In this document: one piece after another, positions 7,084-15,175 of the stretch
Numbering within the stretch: position 1 is the stretch's first letter
Layout: every line of letters begins with the position of its first letter
Assembly: GCA_027314705.1 (NCBI GenBank)
Contig: DAHVAJ010000068.1
Coordinates: 1-64,000 of the forward strand
Direction of reading: 5' to 3'
Source: Acidimicrobiaceae bacterium
GTDB taxonomy: Bacteria; Actinomycetota; Acidimicrobiia; Acidimicrobiales; RAAP-2
Length of the DNA stretch: 64,000 nucleotides
Program-made: the position numbers and the translations under genes
The notes under the pieces: model-generated
The model's input: the letters and a program-made list of their open reading frames with translations, nothing else
Database searches by the model: none
Told to the model about the DNA's origin: nothing

Positions 7084-9333
7084 GTGGATCGGGAACGAGG
7101 CAGCTCCTGCCCCAGCCGCTACGGCCTCCGCGACGCCGGGCCGGTCGGGGGCGGGCCGGCCCCGACCACCGGGGGGGTGCGCCCGCCCGCCCGGCGCCGG
7201 ATCCGCCACCTCGTGGCCCCGATGGTGGCCTGCGCCCTGGTCGTGCTGGTCCCCTCCACCGGCATCCTCGCCGGGCGGCCGGCCGGCGCGGCCACGACCG
7301 CGGCACCGGTGCAGGCGGCGGCCGGCGACCTCACCTTGCTCTCCCAGACGGCCTGGGTCACCCCCGGGCAGGTGCTCGACCTGCACCTCCGGGCCACCGC
7401 CCCCGGGGTCGACCCGGCCCACCTCGGCGTGGCCGTGGCCCTCTACCCCTGCCTCTCCAGCATCTCGGCCTTCGACCAGTCGGTGACGTCCGGTCCGACC
7501 GGCACGCCGCTCGCCGCGACCCCGGCGCCGCTGGCCGTGACCGGCCTCGCCCCGGTGGCCGGCGGCGTCGACCTCCCCCTCGGCGTGGCCGTCGGCACCG
7601 GGACCACGAGTCCGGCGGCGGCGACGACGCTCCACCTCGGCCCGACGGGCGGCCAGTGCCAGTCGTTCCCCTCCGGCGTCTACCCGGTGCGCGTCCAGCT
7701 CGTGGACACGGCCACCGGTGCGGTCCTGGCCTCGCTGGTCACCCACCTCGTCTACACCGAGGCCTCGCCCTCGACGCAGCGGCTGCGCGTGGCCCTGGTG
7801 CTCCCCGTCCAGACCACGGTGGGGGCCGCGCCCGCTCCTCCGGCGGCCGACCTCGCCGCCCGGCCGCTGGCCGCGCTGGCCACGCCCTCGGCCTCGGCCC
7901 TGGCCGACGTGACGGGCACCGTGGCCGCGGTGGCCGCCCAGCACCCGACCGTGCCGGTCACCCTGGCGGTCAGTGGACAGACCGTGTCCCTCCTCGACGA
8001 CGGCGCCCACCCGACCACGTTGGCCCAGCTGGGCCAGCTGGCCGGCACGCCCTCGGTGCACCAGCTGGCGGCCGCGCCCTTCACCCCCGTCAACGCCGCC
8101 GGGCTCATCGGCGCAGGCCTGGGTGCCGAGCTCGCCCTCCAGGTGGCCCGGGGGGTCGAGACCGTGGCCGTGGCCACCGGCCGTCCCCCGCCCGACCCGG
8201 CCGCCGGGCTCGGTCCCTGGATCACCGGGGACGGGCTCGACCCGGCCGCGCTCTCGGCCCTCGTGGCCGACGGCTTCGGACAGGTGGTGCTCCCCGCCGA
8301 CGCGTTCAGCTCGACGCCGCAGAGCGGCTCGACCGCGATCCCCTTCACGGTGCTCGACAGCCGGGGGGCGCCGGTGGCCGTCCTGCCCTCCGACTCGGAC
8401 CTCACCGCCCGGTTCGCCGCCGCCGCCGCCGACCCGGTCCTCGCCGCCCACCAGCTGGTCGCCGAGCTGGCCCAGCTCTACTACGAACGCCCCAACGGGA
8501 CGAGCCCCCGCGTGGTGGCCGCCGTGCCGCCGACGGGCTGGTCGGCCGACCCCGCCTTCGTCGACACGCTGCTCGGCGCCCTCACCGGGAACCCGGTGGC
8601 CGAGCCGGTCACCGTGGCCGGTGCGGTCACCGCGCTCGGCCCGCCGGCACCCTGCCGGTCGGGATGCCACCTGCTGGCGCCGGCCGGCACCAACCTGCCC
8701 GTCGGGAGCATCCGGTCCCAGCGTGCCCGCGTCAACCAGTTCGCCGGGGCCGCCCTCGGGGCACACAGCCTGGCCCAGCAACTCGGCGACCTGGTCCTCT
8801 CCGGCGAGGCCGAGTCCCTCCGGCCGGTGCAGCAGGCGGCCGTCCTGCGCAACGCCGGGGGGGCGGTCGACGCCCAGCTCGGCCAGCTCGTCGTGGCCGG
8901 GGACCAGACGATCACCCTCACGGCGAGCACGGGGCGGGTCCCCGTCTCCATCGAGTCCAGCGCCCCCTACCCCGTGGCCGGCTCGCTCACCCTGACCAGT
9001 GACAAGCTGCTCTTCGCCGGGGGCGGCACCCAGTGGACGACGAACGTGACGGTGGCGCCCCACCACACCGACGTCGTCTACGTCCACGTCCAGGCCCGGG
9101 CCTCGGGCGTCTTCAAGGTGAGCGTCGTCCTGCGGGCCCCCGGGGGCGGGCTCGAACTGGCCGCCGCCGAGCTCGCCGTGCGGTCGACGGCCACGTCGGT
9201 GGTGGGCGTGGTCCTGTCCGCGGGGGCCATCGCCGTCCTGGCCGTGTGGTGGGTCCGGACCTCCCTCCGACGCCGGTCGGGCCGGCGCACCGAGGCGCGC
9301 CGGGCAGCGCGCGGCGGGGGGCCGCCCCCGTGA
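7084..9333 (+). CDS. DUF6049-type large extracytoplasmic membrane protein
   Basis: 749 residues. A positively charged N-terminus is followed by a hydrophobic signal/anchor around residues 45-70 (HLVAPMVACALVVLVPSTG), a large A/V/P/T-rich exported region, and one C-terminal membrane helix near residue 715 with a basic cytoplasmic end (RRRSGRRTEARRAARG). This is the arrangement of the actinobacterial DUF6049 proteins found between the cca/mutT genes and murJ (for example Rv3909). Function is unknown; the fixed link with MurJ suggests a part in cell-envelope assembly. The stop overlaps the murJ start (GTGA). The family call comes from position and layout more than from a strong motif. Confidence 0.7.
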   Translation: MDRERGSSCPSRYGLRDAGPVGGGPAPTTGGVRPPARRRIRHLVAPMVACALVVLVPSTGILAGRPAGAATTAAPVQAAAGDLTLLSQTAWVTPGQVLDLHLRATAPGVDPAHLGVAVALYPCLSSISAFDQSVTSGPTGTPLAATPAPLAVTGLAPVAGGVDLPLGVAVGTGTTSPAAATTLHLGPTGGQCQSFPSGVYPVRVQLVDTATGAVLASLVTHLVYTEASPSTQRLRVALVLPVQTTVGAAPAPPAADLAARPLAALATPSASALADVTGTVAAVAAQHPTVPVTLAVSGQTVSLLDDGAHPTTLAQLGQLAGTPSVHQLAAAPFTPVNAAGLIGAGLGAELALQVARGVETVAVATGRPPPDPAAGLGPWITGDGLDPAALSALVADGFGQVVLPADAFSSTPQSGSTAIPFTVLDSRGAPVAVLPSDSDLTARFAAAAADPVLAAHQLVAELAQLYYERPNGTSPRVVAAVPPTGWSADPAFVDTLLGALTGNPVAEPVTVAGAVTALGPPAPCRSGCHLLAPAGTNLPVGSIRSQRARVNQFAGAALGAHSLAQQLGDLVLSGEAESLRPVQQAAVLRNAGGAVDAQLGQLVVAGDQTITLTASTGRVPVSIESSAPYPVAGSLTLTSDKLLFAGGGTQWTTNVTVAPHHTDVVYVHVQARASGVFKVSVVLRAPGGGLELAAAELAVRSTATSVVGVVLSAGAIAVLAVWWVRTSLRRRSGRRTEARRAARGGGPPP

Positions 9334-11342
9334 GCGAGCACGATCCGGGACGGGCACCCACCCCGCCGGCCGGGGCCCACGGGCGCCTGGCCGGTGCCAC
9401 GGTGGGCATGGCCGTCGGCACCACCCTCTCCCGGATCACCGGGGTGGGCCGGGTCATCGCCCTCACCGCGGCCGTGGGCGGAGGCGGGTTCGCCGACGCC
9501 TACAACCTGGCCAACACCACGCCCAACATCATCACCGACGTGGTCATCGGCGGCGTCCTGGCGGCCACGTTCGTCCCGGTGTTCGTCTCCCGCCTCACGA
9601 CCCGGCCCGCCGAGGAGGCCTGGGAGGCCATCTCGGCCGTGATCACCGTGGCCAGCGCGATCCTCCTGGTCGCCACCGTCGCCTTCTTCGTGCTCACGCC
9701 GAGCATCGTCGACCTCTACACCGTCACCAACCACCACGCCGACGTGCACCAGCAGCAGCAGGCAGCCGTCTTCCTCCTGCGGTGGTTCGTGCCCCAGCTC
9801 ACCTTCTACGGCCTCATCGCCCTCATGACCGCGCTCTTGAACACCCAGGGGAAGTTCGCGGCACCGATGTTCGTGCCCATCGCCAACAACCTGGTCGTCA
9901 TCGCCGTCCTGGCCGTCTTCCACGTCCTCGTCCCCCACCCCAGCCTCTCCACCATCGAGGCCCACCGCACCGCCCTGGTCCTGCTGGGCATCGGGACCAC
10001 GTTGGGCGTCGTGGTCCAGGCCGTCCTGCTCGCGCCCTCCCTCGTTCGCGCCGACCTCCACCTGCGTGTGCGGTGGGCGCCGGGGCACGAGGCCGTGCGG
10101 CGCATCACCCGCCTCGCCGGCTGGACCCTGGGCATCGTCCTGGCCAACCAGGTGGCCCTGGTCGTCGTCCTGGCCCTGGCCGACGGCGCCCGCATCCCCG
10201 GGGCCGTCTCCGCCTACACCTACGCCTACACCTTCTTCCAGCTCCCCTACGGGATCGTGGCCGTCTCCATCATGACGGCGGTCACCCCGTCACTGTCCGC
10301 CCGCTGGGCCACCGGCGACCTGGACGGCTTCCAGCACCGGATGGCCTTCGGCCTGCGCGGCATCCTGGCCGTCATCATCCCCTCGGCTGCCGGGATGCTC
10401 GTCCTGGCCCACCCGCTCATCCAGCTGGTGCTGGCCCACGCCGCCGAGACGACCGCGCAGGCCGACGCCACCGCCTCGGCCCTGGCCATGTTCGCCCTCG
10501 GACTGCCCGGGTTCTGCACCTTCCTCTACATGATCCGCGTCCTCCAGGCCATGCAGGACACGCGCACGGGCTTCGGCCTCTACCTCGTCGAGAACGCCGT
10601 CAACATCGTGCTCGGGGTGGTCCTGGTCGGCCCCCTCGGCGTGCGGGGACTGGCCCTGTCGGTGTCGGTGGCCTACTCGGTCGGTGCGCTCCTGGCCCTG
10701 TCGGTGGTCCGTCGTCGGGTGGGCGGACTCGGCGGGCACGAGCTCACCACCCCGGTGACCCGGGTGCTCACCGCCACCGGCGTGATGACGATCGTCGCCG
10801 TGCTGGCCCTCAGCATCTCCGGGGCGACGTCCGGGCCGGCCCTCCTCGGAAGGGTCGTGCTGGCCATCGTGGCCGGCACCGTGGCCTACGTGGGGACGGC
10901 CGCCGTGCTCGGAGCCCGTGCCGCCCGGCGCACCCGGGAGGAGCGGGCCATGCGGGCCGAGGCCCGGCGGCCGCCGGACGTCGGGCCGGCCGCGGCGCCC
11001 GCACCGTCCGACGGAACCGCGCCCGTCGCCCACCGGCCGGTCGGGAGCCCGTCCGTCCGCCTGCTCGGACCGGCGCCGCCCCCGACCGGCGGCGCCGGGG
11101 AGACGGCCCGTCCCCGGCCGCACCCGGGTCCGTCCTCGCCGACCGGGTTCCATGGCAGACTCGGCGCCGGACCCCCCGCCCCGGCTCGACACCTGCGCCC
11201 GGTGCCTTCGGGTCCGGGGGGGCCGCCGACCGGCGCCGAGGATGGTCCGACCGCCGCCGACCGGCCGGCGGACGAGCCGGCGGGCGACGGTCCTCCGGGA
11301 GAGGAGGAGACCGATGGCCCGGATCCGGGTGGTGACCGATAG
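9330..11342 (+). CDS. murJ: Lipid II flippase MurJ (MviN)
   Basis: 670 residues from a GTG that overlaps the previous stop. Residues 25-540 are the MOP-type flippase with about 14 membrane helices; typical stretches are TTLSRITGVGRVIALTAAVG, ADAYNLANTTPNIITDVVIGGVL, APMFVPIANNLVV and TYAYTFFQLPYGIVAVSIMT. It moves lipid II across the membrane for peptidoglycan synthesis. The last ~130 residues are a P/G/R-rich disordered tail. Mycobacterial MurJ has a pseudokinase and an extracytoplasmic domain after the flippase; neither is present here. The 3' end overlaps degV by 29 bases. Confidence 0.93.
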   Translation: MSEHDPGRAPTPPAGAHGRLAGATVGMAVGTTLSRITGVGRVIALTAAVGGGGFADAYNLANTTPNIITDVVIGGVLAATFVPVFVSRLTTRPAEEAWEAISAVITVASAILLVATVAFFVLTPSIVDLYTVTNHHADVHQQQQAAVFLLRWFVPQLTFYGLIALMTALLNTQGKFAAPMFVPIANNLVVIAVLAVFHVLVPHPSLSTIEAHRTALVLLGIGTTLGVVVQAVLLAPSLVRADLHLRVRWAPGHEAVRRITRLAGWTLGIVLANQVALVVVLALADGARIPGAVSAYTYAYTFFQLPYGIVAVSIMTAVTPSLSARWATGDLDGFQHRMAFGLRGILAVIIPSAAGMLVLAHPLIQLVLAHAAETTAQADATASALAMFALGLPGFCTFLYMIRVLQAMQDTRTGFGLYLVENAVNIVLGVVLVGPLGVRGLALSVSVAYSVGALLALSVVRRRVGGLGGHELTTPVTRVLTATGVMTIVAVLALSISGATSGPALLGRVVLAIVAGTVAYVGTAAVLGARAARRTREERAMRAEARRPPDVGPAAAPAPSDGTAPVAHRPVGSPSVRLLGPAPPPTGGAGETARPRPHPGPSSPTGFHGRLGAGPPAPARHLRPVPSGPGGPPTGAEDGPTAADRPADEPAGDGPPGEEETDGPDPGGDR

Positions 11343-12153
11343 CGCCTGCGACCTCTCGGCCGCCCAGGCCGAAGCAGCCGGGGTGACCGTCGTCCCGCTG
11401 ACCATCAGGTTCGGGGACGAGGAGTTCGTCGACGGGCGCGACCTCACGATCGGCGAGTTCTGGGCCCGGTGCAAGGCCAGCAAGCTGCTCCCCGAGACGG
11501 CGGCCCCCTCACCAGGTGCCTTCCAGGAGGCCTTCCACCAGGCGGCCGTCGACGGCTACGACGGCGTGCTGTGCCTCGACCTGTCCGGAGGCGTCTCGGC
11601 GACGTACCAGTCGGCCCTGGCCGCAGCCAAGGCGGTCGACGAGCTCCCGGTGCGGGTGGTCGACACCCGCTCCCTGACCCTCGGACTCGGCCTCCTGGTC
11701 CTCGAGGCCGCCGAGCTCGCCGCCGGGGGGGCCGACCTCGACCACCTGGTCGGGCACGTCGAGCGCCTCATCCCCCGCACCCTGGTCTACGGCGTGGTCG
11801 ACACGCTCGAACACCTCGAGAAGGGCGGGCGCATCGGGGGGGCCCGGGCACTCCTCGGCTCCCTGCTCGCCATCAAGCCGGTGGTCACCCTGGTGGACGG
11901 CGTGGTCGAGGAGGAATCGAAGCAACGCACGCGGATCCGCTCCCTGCGCTACATGGCCGACAAGGCCCGCAGCGCCCAGCCCCTCCGCCGCATCGCCGTG
12001 TCCAACGGCGCGGCCGCCGACCTCGACGAGTTCCTGGCGATGCTGGGCGACGTGACCAGCGAGCACCCGCTGGTCGTCAGCGACCTCGGTCCGGTGGTGG
12101 GCACCCACGCCGGGCCCGGGACCATCGGGGTCTCCCTCATCACGGCCGACTGA
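11314..12153 (+). CDS. DegV family fatty-acid-binding protein
   Basis: 279 residues starting at an ATG preceded by GAGAGGAGGAG. DegV proteins bind a fatty acid in a deep pocket; in Firmicutes the homologues (FakB) present it to the kinase FakA. The family pattern is visible: IRVVTDSACDLS at the start, VPLTIRFGDEEFVDG, LDLSGGVSATYQSA, VVDTRSLTLGLGLLVLEA and LEHLEKGGRIGGARALLGSLLAIKPV. It begins inside the murJ tail, so the two are translationally linked. No FakA-like DAK kinase gene is in the window. Confidence 0.9.
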   Translation: MARIRVVTDSACDLSAAQAEAAGVTVVPLTIRFGDEEFVDGRDLTIGEFWARCKASKLLPETAAPSPGAFQEAFHQAAVDGYDGVLCLDLSGGVSATYQSALAAAKAVDELPVRVVDTRSLTLGLGLLVLEAAELAAGGADLDHLVGHVERLIPRTLVYGVVDTLEHLEKGGRIGGARALLGSLLAIKPVVTLVDGVVEEESKQRTRIRSLRYMADKARSAQPLRRIAVSNGAAADLDEFLAMLGDVTSEHPLVVSDLGPVVGTHAGPGTIGVSLITAD

Positions 12154-12163
12154 CCGGCCCGCC

Positions 12164-12179
12164 ACCGCCCTCCGGCGGT
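12164..12179 (+). terminator. Hairpin after degV
   Basis: Perfect 6-bp stem ACCGCC and GGCGGT with a CTCC loop, 10 bases past the degV stop and before the promoter of the next gene. No U-tract. Confidence 0.4.
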
Positions 12180-12197
12180 CGGTCGGGAGGTTCGGAG

Positions 12198-12203
12198 TAT
12201 CCT
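12198..12203 (+). promoter_or_regulatory. Leaderless-type -10 before the small membrane protein gene
   Basis: TATCCT followed by 6 bases and the ATG at 12210. There is no ribosome-binding site, so a leaderless trxB transcript is expected. Confidence 0.45.
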
Positions 12204-12209
12204 CGCCGG

Positions 12210-12563
12210 ATGGAGCCGAAGCCCGATCCCCCTCGCGCGCCGATGGGCGCCGGCCCGCTGAAGGACCTGCCCGTCCGGGGCGCCGACGCCGTCGACGCGG
12301 TCATCGGGGTCATCCGGGACAAGGCCGTCCGTCCGCTCACCCTCGCCACCCGGGCCATCGTCTTCGGAATAGTGGTGCTGGCGGCCAGCGTTGTGACCAC
12401 TGCGCTGTTGTCGATCACGCTCATCCGCCTGCTCACCGTGTACCTGTTCGGGGGGCGGGTGTGGATCTCGGACGTGGTCGTCGGAGCGCTGTTCGTCGTC
12501 GTCGGCCTGGTGCTCTGGAGCAGGCGGGTCGACACCGCCACCGGAAGCGAGGGAGCGTCGTGA
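12210..12563 (+). CDS. Small two-helix membrane protein upstream of trxB
   Basis: 117 residues of unknown function. A P-rich N-terminus (about 20 residues) and an amphipathic segment are followed by two hydrophobic helices, near residues 47-75 (ATRAIVFGIVVLAASVVTTA and on) and near 85-104 (ISDVVVGALFVVVGLVLW). The stop overlaps the trxB GTG (GTGA), so it is the first cistron of the thioredoxin operon. In mycobacteria sigM and its anti-sigma gene occupy this position, but I see no zinc-binding HxxxCxxC motif, so this is not an anti-sigma factor of that type. It has no recognisable domain. Confidence 0.7.
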   Translation: MEPKPDPPRAPMGAGPLKDLPVRGADAVDAVIGVIRDKAVRPLTLATRAIVFGIVVLAASVVTTALLSITLIRLLTVYLFGGRVWISDVVVGALFVVVGLVLWSRRVDTATGSEGAS

Positions 12564-13528
12564 CCGAACACCGCCAGGTCGTCGTGGTCGGCTCGGGGCC
12601 GGCCGGCCTGACCGCCTCCATCTACGCCGGCCGGGCCCAGCTCTCCCCCCTGGTGGTGGAGGGTGAGCCGTCCTCCACGGGTGACCAGCCCGGAGGGCAG
12701 CTCATGCTGACCACGGAGGTCGAGAACTTCCCCGGCTTCGTCGAGGGGATCATGGGCCCCGAGCTCATGCAGGCCTTCCGGGAGCAGGCGGCCCGGTTCG
12801 GTACCGACTACGTCACGGCCAAGGTCTCCCGGGTGGACCTGGCCAGCCGCCCGTTCGGGCTCTGGGTGGGCGATCCCGGAGCCGCCGAGCCGACCTACAC
12901 CGCCGAGGCCCTCATCGTGGCCACCGGGGCCAAGGCGCTCATGCTGGGCGTGCCCGGAGAGGAGCGGCTCCTCGGCTACGGGGTCTCCACCTGCGCCACC
13001 TGCGACGGCTTCTTCTTCCGGGGGAAGGAGATCGCCGTGGTCGGAGGCGGCGACACGGCCCTCGAGGAGGCGCTCTTCCTGACCCGCTTCGCCGACTCGG
13101 TCACCATCATCCACCGCCGCGGCGAGCTCCGGGCGTCGAAAGTCATGCAGCAGCGGGCCCTCGACCACCAGAAGATCACCTTCCGCTGGCACAGCTCCGT
13201 GGTCGAGGTCCAGGGCGACACCACCGTCTCGGGGGTGCGCGTGCGGGACACCCGCACCGGGGACGAGGAGGACCTGGCCGTGGCCGGACTGTTCGTGGCC
13301 ATCGGACACCAGCCCAACACCGACCTGTTCAAGGGCCAGCTGGCCATGGAGGACACCGGCTACCTGGTCACCACGGACGGGACGCGGACCAACGTCGAGG
13401 GGGTCTTCGCCTGCGGCGACGTCCAGGACCACCGCTACCGTCAGGCCATCACCGCCGCCGGGTCGGGGTGCATGGCCGCCATCGACGCCGAGCGCTGGCT
13501 CGAGGAGCGCCACGCCGGGGCCGCGTGA
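12560..13528 (+). CDS. trxB: Thioredoxin reductase
   Basis: 322 residues from a GTG that overlaps the preceding stop. NADPH-dependent flavoprotein that reduces thioredoxin. Seen: FAD motif VVVVGSGPAGLTASIYAGRA, GGQLMLTTEVENFPGF, the redox-active disulfide STCATCDGFFF, the NADPH motif VVGGGDTALEEALFL with HRR after it, and the C-terminal FAD segment GVFACGDVQD. Both pyridine-nucleotide domains are intact and the length is normal. trxA follows after about 100 bases with its own Shine-Dalgarno. Confidence 0.96.
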   Translation: MTEHRQVVVVGSGPAGLTASIYAGRAQLSPLVVEGEPSSTGDQPGGQLMLTTEVENFPGFVEGIMGPELMQAFREQAARFGTDYVTAKVSRVDLASRPFGLWVGDPGAAEPTYTAEALIVATGAKALMLGVPGEERLLGYGVSTCATCDGFFFRGKEIAVVGGGDTALEEALFLTRFADSVTIIHRRGELRASKVMQQRALDHQKITFRWHSSVVEVQGDTTVSGVRVRDTRTGDEEDLAVAGLFVAIGHQPNTDLFKGQLAMEDTGYLVTTDGTRTNVEGVFACGDVQDHRYRQAITAAGSGCMAAIDAERWLEERHAGAA

Positions 13529-13625
13529 CGACCCGACCGGGAATGCCCGGGCCGGGTTGTGCGTTGGCGAAGCGTGTCCCGGGCCGCACCCGAACAGCGG
13601 TCGGCCGAACCCAGGAGGAGCAACC

Positions 13626-13952
13626 GTGAGCGAGAAGATCGCGACCCTGACCGACGCTAGCTTTGACGAGCATGTCAGGTCCTCGGACGTCCCCGTGCTC
13701 GTGGACTTCTGGGCGGAGTGGTGCGGCCCGTGCAAGATGATCGCCCCGGTGCTCGAGGAGATCGCCGCCGAACAGGCGGGCAAGCTCGAGGTGGCCAAGC
13801 TGAACATCGACGACAACCTCGACGTCACCCGTCGGTTCGACGTCATGAGCATCCCGACGCTCATCCTCTTCAAGGCGGGCGAGCCGGCGGCCCGCATCGT
13901 GGGGGCCAAGGGCAAGGGCCAGCTGCTCCAGGAGCTCTCGCCCCACCTGTGA
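13626..13952 (+). CDS. trxA: Thioredoxin
   Basis: 108 residues from a GTG preceded by AGGAGGAG. The classical active site FWAEWCGPCKMIAPVLEEIA is present, as are the cis-proline loop SIPTLILFK and the C-terminal VGAKGKGQL. It is the general protein-disulfide reductant and the partner of the adjacent trxB. It carries no extra domain or signal peptide, so it acts in the cytoplasm. Confidence 0.96.
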   Translation: MSEKIATLTDASFDEHVRSSDVPVLVDFWAEWCGPCKMIAPVLEEIAAEQAGKLEVAKLNIDDNLDVTRRFDVMSIPTLILFKAGEPAARIVGAKGKGQLLQELSPHL

Positions 13953-14001
13953 CCACCGCGGTCCCTGCGGAGGGGCCGTCCCGTGCCCGGTCCACCGCCC
14001 A

Positions 14002-14988
14002 GTGAGCCCGGACGGCGAGATCCACCTCGGGATCGGCGACGAGGGCGAGGCCGTGGCCGACGTGCAGCGCCGCCTCGCCGAGCTGGGCTTCTCCTCCGGC
14101 ATGGACCCCGAGGGGTCGTTCCGGGAGGGCACCCGGGCCGCCGTGGAGGCCTTCCAGTACCGCCGGGGCCTGCGGGTCGACGGGGCGTGCGCCCACCAGA
14201 CGTGGTCCGCCCTCGTCGAGGCCGGGCGCCGCCTCGGCGACCGCTTCCTCTACCGGCGCACGCCCATGCTCCGGGGTGACGACGTGGCCGAGCTCCAGCA
14301 GCGCCTCAGCGCCCTCGGCTTCGACACCGGGCGTGTCGACGGCATCTTCGGCGACCTCACCTCGGCGGCCCTCGGTGACTTCCAGCGCAACGCGGGGGTG
14401 CCGGTGGACGGCATCGCCGGTGCGGCCACGGTCTCGGCCCTCCTTCGTTTCGGCACGCGCCACGACGGCTCCGAGCTCGTCGCCGCCGTGCGCGACCGCG
14501 AACTCCTGCGCCAGGCCCCCCGCACCCTGGCCGGGCGCCGGGTGGCCGTCGGCGAGGAGGGCGGGCTCGACGCCCCGGTGGGGGCCGTGCGTCGCCTGTT
14601 GGTGAGCCTGGGGGCCAGGGTGACCACCCACCACCACCCTGACGGATCCATCCAGGCCGCCGAGGCCAATGCCGCCGGCGCCGAGGTCTACGTGGGGATC
14701 CGGTTGGGGACGGAACGGGGGTGCTCGGCCGCCTACTACGAGGGCTACCGCTACTCCTCGCCCGGAGGGAGCCGGCTGGCCGAGCTCCTCCACGTGGCCC
14801 TGGCCGGCACGCTCGCCCTACCCGACCGTGGCGCCCGCGGGATGGCCGTGCCCCTGCTCCGCGAGACGCGGATGCCGGCGGTGCTCTGTGACGTCAGCCC
14901 GGCCTCGGCCTTGGTCGAGCGGTCCTCGACCGTGGCCCGGGCGGTGGTGGACTCGCTGGCCGAGTGGGTCGACTCGGCCTGGGACTGA
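14002..14988 (+). CDS. CwlM-like protein: two peptidoglycan-binding domains and a degenerate amidase domain
   Basis: 328 residues. Two PG_binding_1 repeats occupy about residues 8-75 (GDEGEAVADVQRRLAELGF) and 85-150 (LRGDDVAELQQRLSALGFDTGRVDGIFG). The rest follows the fold of N-acetylmuramoyl-alanine amidase family 3, but the zinc ligands are gone. The first motif, normally DPGHGG, reads VGEEGG; the SIHAN motif reads GIRLG; and the final glutamate motif reads CDVSP. The position after trxB-trxA is that of cwlM in mycobacteria, where the cytoplasmic protein controls MurA and is regulated by PknB. No signal peptide is present, which fits a cytoplasmic regulator. Catalytic activity is unlikely; the regulatory role is inferred from synteny. 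Confidence 0.85.
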   Translation: MSPDGEIHLGIGDEGEAVADVQRRLAELGFSSGMDPEGSFREGTRAAVEAFQYRRGLRVDGACAHQTWSALVEAGRRLGDRFLYRRTPMLRGDDVAELQQRLSALGFDTGRVDGIFGDLTSAALGDFQRNAGVPVDGIAGAATVSALLRFGTRHDGSELVAAVRDRELLRQAPRTLAGRRVAVGEEGGLDAPVGAVRRLLVSLGARVTTHHHPDGSIQAAEANAAGAEVYVGIRLGTERGCSAAYYEGYRYSSPGGSRLAELLHVALAGTLALPDRGARGMAVPLLRETRMPAVLCDVSPASALVERSSTVARAVVDSLAEWVDSAWD

Positions 14989-15040
14989 AGCGGGTCCCAC
15001 CGCGCGCCCGCGACCTCGACCTCGGTGGAGGAGGTGAACC

Positions 15041-15075
15041 TTCGTCCACAACCTCATGCACAGGTTGTGGACGAA
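15041..15075. repeat. Perfect 14-bp stem-loop with DnaA-box-like arms
   Basis: TTCGTCCACAACCT and its exact reverse complement AGGTTGTGGACGAA are separated by the 7 bases CATGCAC. Each arm contains TCGTCCACA, one base from the actinobacterial DnaA box TTGTCCACA. It may be a terminator for cwlM and parB, or a DnaA-binding site. Confidence 0.6.
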
Positions 15076-15116
15076 TCTCTACTTTGCCTTCAGGCCAGGA
15101 GAAACGACGAAGAGTG

Positions 15117-15150
15117 ACTATATGAACTGGTACTTTGTGTGTTATGTCAA
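15117..15150 (-). promoter_or_regulatory. TTGACA-type promoter on the minus strand
   Basis: TTGACA (15145-15150, minus strand) and TTCATA (15121-15126) are 18 bases apart; a TATAGT (15117-15122) is an alternative -10. Transcription would run leftward into the stem-loop at 15041-15075, giving an RNA of about 70 bases, or antisense to the cwlM 3' end. Confidence 0.35.
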
Positions 15151-15175
15151 TCTCTCACCACTTTGAGTGACATCT

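Larger units (their letters stand above)
14989..15175. other. AT-rich intergenic island between cwlM and parB
   Basis: The 187 bases between these convergent genes are far less GC-rich than the surroundings, especially 15076-15170. They hold a perfect 14-bp stem-loop, a TTGACA-type promoter on the minus strand and a smaller inverted repeat (CACT, TTG, AGTG). No credible protein is encoded. A small RNA, a protein-binding locus or a bidirectional terminator are all possible. Confidence 0.5.

Noticed and set aside
6148-9357. Very long open frame on the minus strand opposite cca/DUF6049
   Set aside because: It lies antisense to well-supported genes, has only R/G/P-rich composition and no domain; long antisense frames are expected at such high GC.
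9330-11342. Pseudokinase domain in MurJ as in mycobacteria
   Set aside because: The C-terminal 130 residues are disordered and have no kinase motifs.
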